Notes: generated from the letters alone by a model not told the origin. DNA of 64,000 nt from Enterococcus quebecensis (GCF_001730365.1 NZ_MIKB01000001.1:186001-250000); one strand, 5' to 3'; shown: positions 8,489 through 16,274, counted from the stretch's first letter. Numbers and translations: made by a program.

Positions 8489-9202
8489 TTAGAGGCTAAG
8501 CCGATAGCCGATTGAACGAACTGTCTTAATGAATTGCGGATTATCTTTATCTTTTTCCACTTTTTTTCTTAGATGAAAAATCAAATTTGCAACACGATAC
8601 TGTTTATTGCCAATATCATCTTTCCATACGGTCTCATAGATTTCTTTATAAGAAACGGCTTGATTTCTGTTCCTATATAAAATTTCTAATGTTCTATATT
8701 CAAGACGCGTAAGACATATTTCTTTTTCTCCATTGATAATGACACTTAAATTACTAGGGAAAAGTTCAAACAATGGAAATTCATCCGAAATTCTCTCTTC
8801 TAAAGAGATACTTCCCATTTGCGTATCATGATTCAGTCCATTTTTCTGACGATGTAAAGCATTCTCCATGACTAATGAAAATTCTTCTGGAAAATCATTA
8901 ATAGGTAAAACACCATCCACTCCTAGTTTTAAAAAAACTAAATTTTTGATACTATTGGTTTCTTTCGTTAACACCCAAACTAATTTATTTGTTTGGGCTT
9001 TGATTTCAATGATTGCTTTCAAAACCACACTCATTCTATTATCATCATCACTGTCATCAGGAATAACAATGCAGTCGACTTCTTTGATCATTAACTGAAT
9101 ATTTTCTTGATGAATTAAATGTACTTGTCCAATTTCATTGACTTTTTTCATATATTCTTTAGAAAGTGTTCCTAAAAATGAAGCAACTCCTATGTTATAC
9201 AT
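8489..9202 (-). CDS. Winged-helix (OmpR-type) regulator with degenerate receiver domain
   Basis: A 237-aa protein. The C-terminus (~140-237) is a trans_reg_C winged helix: LTRLEYRTLEILYRN, a recognition helix near YRVANLIFHLRKKVEKD, and the wing TVRSIGYRLSL. The N-terminus (~1-120) resembles a receiver fold (KLVWVLTKETNS, LGVDGVLPI) but the phosphoacceptor pocket is not convincingly conserved, and no histidine kinase gene is adjacent. It is therefore likely controlled without phosphorylation. Start taken at ATG 9200-9202 with GGAAGG seven nt upstream. It lies 110 nt before the WxL operon in the same direction, and ~140 nt from one repeat of the putative inversion switch, so it is the probable operon activator. 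Confidence 0.82.
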   Translation of the reverse strand: MYNIGVASFLGTLSKEYMKKVNEIGQVHLIHQENIQLMIKEVDCIVIPDDSDDDNRMSVVLKAIIEIKAQTNKLVWVLTKETNSIKNLVFLKLGVDGVLPINDFPEEFSLVMENALHRQKNGLNHDTQMGSISLEERISDEFPLFELFPSNLSVIINGEKEICLTRLEYRTLEILYRNRNQAVSYKEIYETVWKDDIGNKQYRVANLIFHLRKKVEKDKDNPQFIKTVRSIGYRLSL

Positions 9203-9339
9203 TAACAATCCTTCCTTTTCTAATTATTCATTTTATTGACAGTTATAACTCTTTTGTGTTTATATACAAATCATAATAATTTTTTTAAATTTTCTATTAT
9301 GTTATAATCAACGAAAGTTTGATGTTATATGGTAAAAAG

Positions 9340-9365
9340 TTTCCTCATTGTTGTACAAAGAAGAA
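9340..9365 (+). repeat. Left 26-bp inverted repeat of putative invertible segment
   Basis: This 26-bp sequence (starting TTTCCTCATTG, with TTGTACAA near the middle) is repeated perfectly in inverse orientation at 10892-10917. The two copies enclose the tyrosine recombinase gene. The geometry is that of recombination sites for a self-encoded DNA inversion. Similarity fades immediately outside. Confidence 0.88.
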
Positions 9366-9430
9366 AAGAAGCTGAAACTACTATCACAATTATCTTTCTA
9401 AGAGACGTTGACGGCGGAGTGACGGCGTGA

Positions 9431-9479
9431 AAAATAAAAAAACTTGAAATGTTAGCTTTAACTAACGTTTCAAGTTTTT
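9431..9479 (-). terminator. Terminator of the recombinase gene
   Basis: A 17-bp stem (9439-9455 with 9462-9478, one G-U pair), a 6-nt loop and T-runs on both strands. It ends the recombinase transcript inside the invertible segment, before the left repeat, and so insulates the downstream regulator in the present orientation. Confidence 0.9.
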
Positions 9480-9504
9480 GTTTTATCTGCATCACAAAAG
9501 GGAA

Positions 9505-10686
9505 TCAACTATCTTGAAAGTACTCAGGAGTTGTTGCTATTGATTCATCAATCATTAACTGATCCAGTCGTTGGACTATTTTTTTACGACTTTCTAACAT
9601 TGAATCAGTGTAGATATCCAGTGTCATTTTAACAGAAGTATGCCCTAATAATCGACTAAGACTAGCGATATCTGTCCCCATTTCAATACACCTCGTTGCG
9701 AACGTATGCCTGAGAATATGAAAATGTACATCTGGAATACCCGCTTTTTTTACAGCGCTTTTGAAACGATAACGAATAACTCTAGGTTCTGCTAAATTAC
9801 TTCTACAAGCAACAACATATTCGCTATCACTATTTTTTTTCTTCTCAATTAGATAATAAAGTATCTTTTTTGATAATGGTACGATACGATAAGATTGTTC
9901 TGTTTTGGGAGAACTTATGATTATATTTGTTTTATTTTCAGTTTTTAATGATGTTTTTACACGAGAGACTGTCCGTTTGATATAGACAATTTCATTTTTA
10001 AAATCGATATCTGACCATTTTAAACCACTGACTTCACCGATTCGTAGACCTAAATATAATGATAAAATAATTGGAGAACAGCCTTTTTCCTTCAAAGCAA
10101 CTATTTCTAATTTACGTTGATCTGATCTGGATAAAGCCGAAAGCATTTTCTTTTTTTTATGTGGTAATCGAATCTTTTTATATGGGCTTCCCTTTAATAA
10201 ATCATTATTTTTTGCTGAAATTAGAATTTTTTTCAATAAAGTAAAGATATTTCTGATCGTTCCAGACGCTAAATTTTGTTTTTCTAGTGAATTTATAAAC
10301 CGTTGAATATCATCCTTTGTTACATTATGTAGGTAGCAGTTTTCAAAAAAAGGATATATGTAAGCCAGACATAGCCACTGATATTGAGCATACGTAGAGC
10401 TTTTAACGGCGGGCTTCACTTCATATTCAAACCAAAAATCACACCACTCTTTCAACAATTTTTCTTCAGATTTTTGATTCTCTTTTTCAATAAGACCTGC
10501 TTTCATGACAATTAACTTTGTTTTAACCTCTTTATATTTTTTTGCATATACATAACCATACTTTATTGATCCTGTTTTGCTCCTTCCTTTTATATAGCGC
10601 CCCTCCCATCGTCCATCTTTTCTTTTATAGATATTTTCGCCTTTTTTAGCTATTTTACTCAGTCCTTTGCTTAGTATTTTGACCAT
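9505..10686 (-). CDS. Tyrosine recombinase (phage integrase family) inside inverted repeats
   Basis: A 393-aa site-specific recombinase from the ATG used here. It has an arm-binding N-terminus (KKGENIYKRKDGRWEGRY), a core-binding domain, and a catalytic domain with the Arg in LGLRIGEVSGLKW, the HxxR box HILRHTF, LLGHTS, and the Tyr nucleophile in IYTDSM, so it looks active. The start is uncertain. ATG 10684-10686 has no ribosome site. A well-placed AAAGGA stands 9 nt before an ATA codon (10651-10653) that aligns with the ATG of the related left-edge integrase. An open frame also extends to 10833, but that part is Phe-rich and low in complexity. No phage or conjugation genes surround it; it lies between 26-bp inverted repeats, so a DNA-inversion role is favoured over prophage integration. 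Confidence 0.88.
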   Translation of the reverse strand: MVKILSKGLSKIAKKGENIYKRKDGRWEGRYIKGRSKTGSIKYGYVYAKKYKEVKTKLIVMKAGLIEKENQKSEEKLLKEWCDFWFEYEVKPAVKSSTYAQYQWLCLAYIYPFFENCYLHNVTKDDIQRFINSLEKQNLASGTIRNIFTLLKKILISAKNNDLLKGSPYKKIRLPHKKKKMLSALSRSDQRKLEIVALKEKGCSPIILSLYLGLRIGEVSGLKWSDIDFKNEIVYIKRTVSRVKTSLKTENKTNIIISSPKTEQSYRIVPLSKKILYYLIEKKKNSDSEYVVACRSNLAEPRVIRYRFKSAVKKAGIPDVHFHILRHTFATRCIEMGTDIASLSRLLGHTSVKMTLDIYTDSMLESRKKIVQRLDQLMIDESIATTPEYFQDS

Positions 10687-10834
10687 TATTTTGACGGCTG
10701 ATAAAAAGCATCCAAAAAAAAGAAAACCCTGTGAAAATAGATATAATTCGTTTAGAAAAAAACTATTTCGCATTAATTTCTCATTTTTTTTCGTTTTTAG
10801 ATAAAAGAATGAGAAAAATAGAAATAAAATCATG

Positions 10835-10863
10835 TTGACTTCTTATAATTTTCCAATTAAACT
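10835..10863 (+). promoter_or_regulatory. Candidate outward promoter inside the invertible segment
   Basis: TTGACT (10835-10840), 17-nt spacer, TAAACT (10858-10863) reads rightward out of the segment. In the present orientation it faces only a converging terminator. If the segment inverts, it would drive the winged-helix regulator. The -10 match is 4 of 6, so this is tentative. Confidence 0.35.
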
Positions 10864-10891
10864 GAAATACAGATAGGAAATACCGCTGTTC

Positions 10892-10917
10892 TTCTTCTTT
10901 GTACAACAATGAGGAAA
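10892..10917 (-). repeat. Right 26-bp inverted repeat of putative invertible segment
   Basis: Exact reverse complement of 9340-9365. It lies upstream of the recombinase coding region, between it and the candidate promoter at 10919-10946. Confidence 0.88.
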
Positions 10918-10918
10918 A

Positions 10919-10946
10919 ATTATTATGGTATGTTTTGAATTGTAAA
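10919..10946 (-). promoter_or_regulatory. Candidate recombinase promoter abutting the right inverted repeat
   Basis: On the minus strand TTTACA (10941-10946), 16-nt spacer, AATAAT (10919-10924; 5 of 6). Transcription would begin inside the right repeat. Because the promoter lies outside the segment, inversion would separate it from the recombinase gene. Confidence 0.45.
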
Positions 10947-11040
10947 GTGACTGAAATTGACAATTTTTAAAATCTACTTTCCATAATGAGAGGCTTCATA
11001 AGCATATTAATTACACATCACCTCAAATAAAGAACTACAT

Positions 11041-11082
11041 AAAAAAAGCCCCTGCTAGCAGAAACTAGCAGGGGCTTTTCTA
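11041..11082 (-). terminator. Terminator of the Fur-type operon
   Basis: A 15-bp stem including GCCCCTGCTAG (11048-11058) with CTAGCAGGGGC (11065-11075), flanked by A and T runs, just after the monooxygenase stop at 11088. It also faces the rightward candidate promoter of the invertible segment. Confidence 0.93.
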
Positions 11083-11087
11083 ATTCA

Positions 11088-11423
11088 TTATGTTAAAACT
11101 TCGTATTCAGCGATTTTGCTTGAAATAATTCCAGATCGTTTCTTTTCCTTTGAATCATCATTTGTTGTTTGTTTTCTTTGATGCATCTGCTTAAATGATG
11201 CGCTTTGTACCCAATTTTTTTGTTGCTCTTTTGATACCCAACGACTTAGAACTACCAACTCTGTAATTTCAGGATTCTCAGGCAACGTGCGATGCATGAG
11301 CTGAAAGTTTAAAAATCCGTCTACTAATTCCATACTTTCTTTTGTATGTCCAGCTGTAAACTGTTGAATAATTTTTTGTGATTGAGCGGTTTCAGTTTGA
11401 ATCGTATTCGTTACAATGTACAT
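11088..11423 (-). CDS. ABM-domain monooxygenase, IsdG/HmoB-like (possible haem degradation)
   Basis: A 111-aa small protein of the antibiotic-biosynthesis-monooxygenase (ABM) dimeric ferredoxin-like fold. Landmarks are MELVDGFLNFQLMHRT in the first half and the ELVVLSRWVSKEQQKNWVQSASF strand-helix core, as in haem-degrading monooxygenases of the IsdG/HmoB type. Start set at ATG 11421-11423 with GGAGGG seven nt upstream; a frame extension of five codons overlaps this ribosome site. It is the last gene of the Fur-box operon, right after the ECF ATPase gene. Release of iron from imported haem is a plausible role, but ABM proteins have other substrates. Confidence 0.75.
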   Translation of the reverse strand: MYIVTNTIQTETAQSQKIIQQFTAGHTKESMELVDGFLNFQLMHRTLPENPEITELVVLSRWVSKEQQKNWVQSASFKQMHQRKQTTNDDSKEKKRSGIISSKIAEYEVLT

Positions 11424-11437
11424 ATTTATTCCCTCCA

Positions 11438-12865
11438 TTATTCTTTCATAGTTGTTTCAATAAAATAATCTTGAATGATTTGACCTTGATCAAAATGAAG
11501 AACTCGCTGACAAGTTCTAGTAAGAAACTCTTTGTCATGAGTAATAACTAAAACTAAAATCTGTTCTTGATGCAGCCAACGGATGGTATTACTAACTTCT
11601 TCCATATGTAATAAGTCTAATCCACTGGTAGGCTCATCAAAAATGATTAGTTTTTTACCTGATAGTAATGCACTTGCAATTGCTACTCTCTGCTTTTCAC
11701 CACCAGATAGAGTTTGGGGATGCCTCCACAAAAGTGACTCTAAATGAAGCATTTCAACAATTTTATTAAAGTCTTTGGTATTTTTTGCATTCAAACTTAT
11801 TTCTTTTTCAACCGTTTCAAAAAACAATTGTAAATTAACATCCTGCATAACCACAAAGCTTTCTTCAATCAAATGCTTTGGTCTCATTATCTGTTCGTTT
11901 CGCCTTATAGTCCCCTGTCTTGGTTTGATCAATCCAGATAAAAGTTTTGAAAAAGTTGATTTACCTGCGCCATTATGACCAACAATCCCTGTTATAAAGC
12001 TACTATTTAACGTAAGCGAAGGAATCTTTAACACTGAAGGTTGTTTATGATAATGGAAATCAATATCTTCGCATGATATAACAATTTCTCCTGAACTATT
12101 TTCTTCCTTTTCTACTCTTTTCAGATTTGTTTGCTCAAGTGAGCGTAAACCCATTGATTGAATTTGTGTTGGTGTTTGTTCTTTCATTTCTTGATTTGTA
12201 TAATTTTCAATGATAGTACCATTTTCCATTACTAAATATCTGTCCGCAAGCTCACTTAAATAATACAAGCGATGCTCTGAAACAATTATTGTCATGCCTT
12301 GATCTTTTAGTACTTGTAGGTAAGATTTCAGTTGTTCAATGGTAGATTCGTCTAAATTACTTGAAGGTTCATCTAATAAAAACAACCGATGCTTCAACAT
12401 ACTAGCAGAGGCAAAGGCAATCAATTGTTTTTGCCCCCCCGATAAATGAAACATGCTTCGTTCTAAAAATGCCTCTAAAGAAAATAAATGAGTGATTTCA
12501 TTGATTCTATCAATCATTTCCTCCCTAGGTATACCATAATTCTCCAGAGCGAAAGCCAGTTCTGAATAGACATCACTCGTAAAAAACTGAGTTTTAGGAT
12601 TTTGAAATACAACCCCAATGTCACGAACGTATTCATTAAACTCTTTTGTTAACAGTTCTTGGTCTAAAACAGTTCCTTTTCCCATCAACTCACCAGTATA
12701 CAATTCAGGAATCAAGCCATTTAAGATTCTCAATAAAGTTGATTTACCACAGCCGCTTTTACCGCACAAAACAATAAACTCTCCTGTTTTGACTTCTAAA
12801 TCTACTTGTCGAATAACTTTTTCTTGATCTTCATAAGAAAATGCTACATCTTGTAAATCAATCAT
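11438..12865 (-). CDS. ECF transporter double ATPase subunit (fused EcfA-type)
   Basis: A 475-aa protein with two ABC ATPase domains in one chain. Domain 1 (~1-225) has GKSGCGKSTLL, LSGGQKQ and LLDEPSSNLD. Domain 2 (~250-475) has GHNGAGKSTFS, LSGGEKQ and IFDEPTSGLD. Both sets of Walker A, signature and Walker B motifs look intact. It powers an energy-coupling-factor importer with the T and S subunits encoded immediately upstream. Its ATG overlaps the T-subunit stop (TAATG), so the genes are tightly coupled. As the set has its own S subunit, this is a dedicated, group I-type ECF transporter. Confidence 0.92.
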   Translation of the reverse strand: MIDLQDVAFSYEDQEKVIRQVDLEVKTGEFIVLCGKSGCGKSTLLRILNGLIPELYTGELMGKGTVLDQELLTKEFNEYVRDIGVVFQNPKTQFFTSDVYSELAFALENYGIPREEMIDRINEITHLFSLEAFLERSMFHLSGGQKQLIAFASASMLKHRLFLLDEPSSNLDESTIEQLKSYLQVLKDQGMTIIVSEHRLYYLSELADRYLVMENGTIIENYTNQEMKEQTPTQIQSMGLRSLEQTNLKRVEKEENSSGEIVISCEDIDFHYHKQPSVLKIPSLTLNSSFITGIVGHNGAGKSTFSKLLSGLIKPRQGTIRRNEQIMRPKHLIEESFVVMQDVNLQLFFETVEKEISLNAKNTKDFNKIVEMLHLESLLWRHPQTLSGGEKQRVAIASALLSGKKLIIFDEPTSGLDLLHMEEVSNTIRWLHQEQILVLVITHDKEFLTRTCQRVLHFDQGQIIQDYFIETTMKE

Positions 12866-13560
12866 TAAATAAACCTCCCAACAATACCACTAAGCAATAA
12901 AATACCAATCAATAAATAGTCTTGGATTTTTAAACGAGTCTCATAAACACTCGTATGTTCTTTAGGATTTGCTAAACCACGAACTAAGGCCGCTGAAGAT
13001 AGGTCTAACGAGGTATTTTCAGCAGACATTAAAATCGGAACAACAATATACTCCATTGTTTGAAATGGATGTAAAAACAAATCAACTGTTGAAACAGCAA
13101 TTCCCCGATATTTCATTGCATTGCGAATACTTTTAAAATCTTGAAAAAGTGTAGGGAAGAATCGAAACAATACTGTCAATGGAATAATTAAACCTAAAGG
13201 AACACGACATTTTTTCAAAGCAGCAATCCATTCGCTGATTTTCGTCCGATTCATAGCAAAAAACGCGGCCATAATGGTGGGCAACATTCTACGGTTCCCC
13301 ACAAAGAGAAAATCAAAAAATGCGGCAAAAGAATTATCTATATAAGGAAATAACAAATAGTCCCCTAAAACAAGCAGCCAAAAGATACCATAGAAGATCG
13401 TCCCTTTTTTCAAGCTACCATTTAAAATAAATAATACATAAAGCAATGTCACAAACAATATTTCTGCCTTAAAAGGTAATGGAAACATCAACAAAAAACT
13501 TGCGAATAAAATTGTACATAGTTTACTTCTTGGATCAAACGTTACGTATGTTTTTTCCAT
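12865..13560 (-). CDS. ECF transporter transmembrane T subunit (EcfT-type)
   Basis: A 231-aa membrane protein with about five hydrophobic segments. The family coupling-helix pattern is present in the second half (MKYRGIAV and SSAALVRGLANP, the Ala-Arg-Gly type boxes that contact the ATPases). It links the ATPases to the S subunit. It begins with ATG after AAAGGG and overlaps the S-subunit gene by 26 nt. The substrate is not shown by this subunit; the Fur-type box and the monooxygenase partner point to an iron compound. Confidence 0.88.
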   Translation of the reverse strand: MEKTYVTFDPRSKLCTILFASFLLMFPLPFKAEILFVTLLYVLFILNGSLKKGTIFYGIFWLLVLGDYLLFPYIDNSFAAFFDFLFVGNRRMLPTIMAAFFAMNRTKISEWIAALKKCRVPLGLIIPLTVLFRFFPTLFQDFKSIRNAMKYRGIAVSTVDLFLHPFQTMEYIVVPILMSAENTSLDLSSAALVRGLANPKEHTSVYETRLKIQDYLLIGILLLSGIVGRFI

Positions 13561-14152
13561 AATTTTTCCCTTTAGCTTTATCGAAATGCTTCACATAAAT
13601 TTTTTGACCGATCAAAATTCCTAAAATACTACATATAATTACTGCAGCTACACAAAAATAAAATGTCGTTGTCGTAATTGGTGCAAATACTTTGTCAATA
13701 TAAACTGCGTCTTTTCCACGAGCAATTAATGAATCGATATAAGCATTTTTCATAAACCACAATGGCAATACTGGTCCCATCAAGCCAAAGCTAAATACTG
13801 TATAACTGACCATTGTTCGAATTTTTTCCGATAATTTTGTATAGTATTGAATCCAATCCGCCGCTACTGCACACAGAATATTTGGTAAAAAAGATAATGG
13901 AAAATGACCGGAAACTAAGAAAAACAGCCCCATAACACTTCCCATAATGGTAATTGCCCCGAAACGAGGAATGCGCTGGATAACCAATAAATAAACAATT
14001 CCTGCAAAAAGTGCTGTAGCACTTGGAATAAGAACTGAATTAAATGCTGGAATGGTGAAACGTAAAATAACCATTGCAATCGTTACAACTAAAAAATAGA
14101 TTGCAGTATAAATGCCAATTGAAATATAATCTTGTATTTTTAACTTTTTCAT
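13535..14152 (-). CDS. ECF transporter S subunit (MptE/Trep_Strep-like family)
   Basis: A 205-aa protein with about five to six membrane helices; the start is MKKLKIQDYISIGIYTAIYF. It fits the Trep_Strep/Mpt-type S-component family, whose substrates are mostly unproven. The ATG overlaps the stop of the upstream 390-aa gene (ATGA). As the substrate-binding part of the importer, it decides what is carried. Related Fur-linked ECF systems in lactobacilli have been connected with haem uptake, which is the best inference here. Confidence 0.82.
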   Translation of the reverse strand: MKKLKIQDYISIGIYTAIYFLVVTIAMVILRFTIPAFNSVLIPSATALFAGIVYLLVIQRIPRFGAITIMGSVMGLFFLVSGHFPLSFLPNILCAVAADWIQYYTKLSEKIRTMVSYTVFSFGLMGPVLPLWFMKNAYIDSLIARGKDAVYIDKVFAPITTTTFYFCVAAVIICSILGILIGQKIYVKHFDKAKGKNYGKNIRNV

Positions 14153-15321
14153 TCCTGTCTTGACTCCTCTTGTTTTATTGAAAATAATAATAATAGCTGT
14201 CCGTATACCTCACTTAAGATCTTCAATTGATAGCGTCCTGTTTTCTCAAATTGTGCACTTGGCAGTAATAGTTGATCCTCTACCAAAACATAGTCTAAGG
14301 TATAGCCATCATAGGAGGTCTTTTTTGATTTAACCAATTCAAAAATAGCTTTTTGTTGCGCTAACTCTTGGACTACACCTGGATCGATTGACAAAGTAAT
14401 CGTTTCACCTTTGGTATATTCTGATTTTGATAGCTTGGGTGGAAAGATCATTGGTTGTTTTAATCTCGTTTCAAAATGAACATCCTCAAATCCATCTGCC
14501 AAAATATCGATTGTTACCTTATCATTTTTTTCCCATTGATCAAACAGGCGATATCTACTATGATCTGTGTTAGCTAAAAGACCAAACTCTAAATGATTTT
14601 CCGGTTTGTGATATAAATAATCTGGCCACAAAAGCGGCACCGTTTCACCATTTTTAGTGATTGTAAAACTATAAATGTATTTTCCGTATGCTTCATGAAA
14701 TTGATCATAAGTCATAATATCATACTCAGTTGAAAACTGAACCATTGCCGCATAACTATAATGAGCAAAGGAATACATCTCACTCACATATTCTAACTTA
14801 TTTTGAATCATTTGAACATTTTTTTCTTGATTAGCTTCAAGTAATTCTCTAATTCCATACGTCCCATCTATAAAAAGTCGCTTACGTTTATAACTGATTA
14901 CATTTGATACTTCTTCTTCAAACACAGGAGTCAACGACTGAATGCTCATTATTTTACTATTGCACTTCGGATATGATCCTGGTTGAGCTAAGGCTAAAAT
15001 GTAATCTTTTACTTTGATATAAATAGGTACGTTTTTGATACTATAACTGCCTTCATCATTTAACACAATCTTTTTCTGATTTGTATGAGGAAATCTGCTA
15101 ATGATTTGCTTAAACTTTTCTGACAAACGGTAGTCGATCTCCTGCAAACCAGAACAATCTGCTTCGTAAAATTCAAAAAAAGTCAATGTTGTTTCACCAA
15201 TAAAATAACAGGGTAAATCTTTATTCTCAATATATATATAGTCATTAATCCTCACTGGACATTGTTCTGTTTCTCTTGTGTCATATTTAATTGAAAATCT
15301 ATCCACTATTAACTCATTCAT
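14149..15321 (-). CDS. Uncharacterised 390-aa protein, first gene of Fur-type ECF operon
   Basis: I do not recognise a characterised family. The protein has no signal peptide or membrane helix and looks cytoplasmic. The first ~140 residues form one region, followed by a Tyr-rich middle (~165-245; SYAAMVQFSTEYDIMTYDQFHEAYGKYIYSF contains many aromatics) and beta-rich repeats to the end. It leads the operon, 4-nt overlapping the S-subunit gene, and its promoter is covered by a Fur-type box. A role in handling the imported iron or haem compound is an inference from position. Ribosome site GAGGAGGGG lies 8 nt before the ATG. Confidence 0.6.
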   Translation of the reverse strand: MNELIVDRFSIKYDTRETEQCPVRINDYIYIENKDLPCYFIGETTLTFFEFYEADCSGLQEIDYRLSEKFKQIISRFPHTNQKKIVLNDEGSYSIKNVPIYIKVKDYILALAQPGSYPKCNSKIMSIQSLTPVFEEEVSNVISYKRKRLFIDGTYGIRELLEANQEKNVQMIQNKLEYVSEMYSFAHYSYAAMVQFSTEYDIMTYDQFHEAYGKYIYSFTITKNGETVPLLWPDYLYHKPENHLEFGLLANTDHSRYRLFDQWEKNDKVTIDILADGFEDVHFETRLKQPMIFPPKLSKSEYTKGETITLSIDPGVVQELAQQKAIFELVKSKKTSYDGYTLDYVLVEDQLLLPSAQFEKTGRYQLKILSEVYGQLLLLFSIKQEESRQE

Positions 15322-15347
15322 TAAAACACCCCTCCTCTTATTTGATT

Positions 15348-15376
15348 AGTATATCACAATTAACTGATAATGAGAA
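15348..15376 (-). promoter_or_regulatory. Promoter of the Fur-type operon
   Basis: Minus-strand -35 TTCTCA (15371-15376), 17-nt spacer, -10 TATACT (15348-15353). The -35 lies within the Fur-type box, the usual layout for iron repression. Confidence 0.65.
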
Positions 15377-15390
15377 TCATTATCAGTTAA
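15360..15390. promoter_or_regulatory. Fur-type operator
   Basis: A near-perfect palindrome with 14-bp arms and a 3-nt centre. The 19-bp core (15366-15384) agrees with the classical Fur box GATAATGATAATCATTATC at all but one position. It overlaps the promoter of the 390-aa/ECF/monooxygenase operon, predicting induction under iron shortage. It matches Fur better than Zur or PerR consensus. Confidence 0.88.
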
Positions 15391-15544
15391 TTTGTTTTAT
15401 CTTTTGAATCATATTTAATAACAAAACTATTATACAACTACCTACTTTATCTCATATCAGATAGATAAGTGAATGGGGAAAATTTTACAATCTTATCCTT
15501 CCCCGAATAAACACCATAAAAATTAGAACTTTTTGGAACTTCAA

Positions 15545-15578
15545 AAAAAAGCGTACAATGCAAAAAGTGCATTGTACG
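15545..15578 (-). terminator. Terminator after pcp
   Basis: Perfect 11-bp stem CGTACAATGCA (15552-15562) with TGCATTGTACG (15568-15578), loop of 5 nt, followed by a U-run on the minus strand. Confidence 0.92.
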
Positions 15579-15629
15579 GTTCTCATACTAACTACTCAAG
15601 TTTAAACATCTTTTTACTTACTATCTATT

Positions 15630-16274
15630 TTAGTGAGTTGTTCCTGTATTTTCTTCAATATCTTCTTCCGTTGTCACAGCAGCTTCGATTGCATAAATCA
15701 ATGAGTCTGCAATCGTTTGAATTGGCATTGATGGTGTTCCAACAGGGCGATCAATTACTTGCGTTGGTTCAAATGGTACATGAATAAAACCACCTTTAAT
15801 ACCAGCATACTTTTTATCTATCATATATAACAGACGATACATAATATCGTTACAAACAAATGTACCTGCTGTATATGAAATATACGCGGGCATTCCATTC
15901 TCTTGAACATTTTTCATCATTGCTTTGATTGGTAATGACGTAAAATAAGCTGTTTCCCCATCTTCTTCTAACTTTACTCCGATTGGTTGATTCCCTTTAT
16001 TATCAGGAATTCTTGCTTCAGCTAAGTTGATGGCAACACGCTCAAACGAAACCGCACTGCGTCCACCTGCTTGTCCTACACAAATTACTATGTCTGGATT
16101 ATGTTCTTTCATTGCAGTTTCAAGTACCTCACTGCTTTCTTTAAAAACAGTTGGTATTTCTAGTTTGATTACCTTAGCTCCTGATACTTCATCAGGAATC
16201 ATCTTTACCGCTTCATACGCTGGATTAACAGAGTCACCGCCAAAAGGATCAAAACCTGTTACTAAAACTTTCAT
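15630..16274 (-). CDS. pcp: Pyrrolidone-carboxylate peptidase (pyroglutamyl peptidase I)
   Basis: A 214-aa C15 cysteine peptidase that removes N-terminal pyroglutamate from peptides in the cytoplasm. The catalytic triad is visible: Glu79 in [17 protein letters not shown], Cys141 in [10 protein letters not shown], and His165 in [10 protein letters not shown]. Length is normal for the family. ATG 16272-16274 is chosen because AGGAGG lies 8 nt upstream; the frame continues upstream into non-coding-like sequence. It follows the DUF979 gene by ~140 nt. The DUF969-DUF979-pcp arrangement is common in Firmicutes and suggests that the two membrane proteins move its substrate or product. Confidence 0.96.
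   Translation of the reverse strand: MKVLVTGFDPFGGDSVNPAYEAVKMIPDEVSGAKVIKLEIPTVFKESSEVLETAMKEHNPDIVICVGQAGGRSAVSFERVAINLAEARIPDNKGNQPIGVKLEEDGETAYFTSLPIKAMMKNVQENGMPAYISYTAGTFVCNDIMYRLLYMIDKKYAGIKGGFIHVPFEPTQVIDRPVGTPSMPIQTIADSLIYAIEAAVTTEEDIEENTGTTH

Larger units (their letters stand above)
9340..10917. mobile_element. Putative invertible DNA segment carrying its own tyrosine recombinase
   Basis: The 1,578-bp segment is bounded by the 26-bp perfect inverted repeats and holds only the recombinase gene, its terminator and promoter-like sequences. A candidate fixed promoter for the recombinase lies just outside the right repeat (TTTACA 10941-10946, AATAAT 10919-10924). A candidate outward promoter inside the segment (TTGACT 10835-10840, TAAACT 10858-10863) would face the regulator gene only after inversion. 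Inversion itself is inferred, not shown. Confidence 0.7.

Noticed and set aside
10687-10833. N-terminal extension of the recombinase to 10833
   Set aside because: The extra residues are Phe-rich and low in complexity, are not found in the related integrase, and the ribosome site is weak.
1-11000. Prophage or integrative conjugative element
   Set aside because: Apart from the two recombinases there are no phage structural, lysis, replication or conjugation genes.
15360-15390. Zur or PerR operator
   Set aside because: The core matches the Fur box at 18 of 19 positions; the Zur and PerR consensus fit less well.
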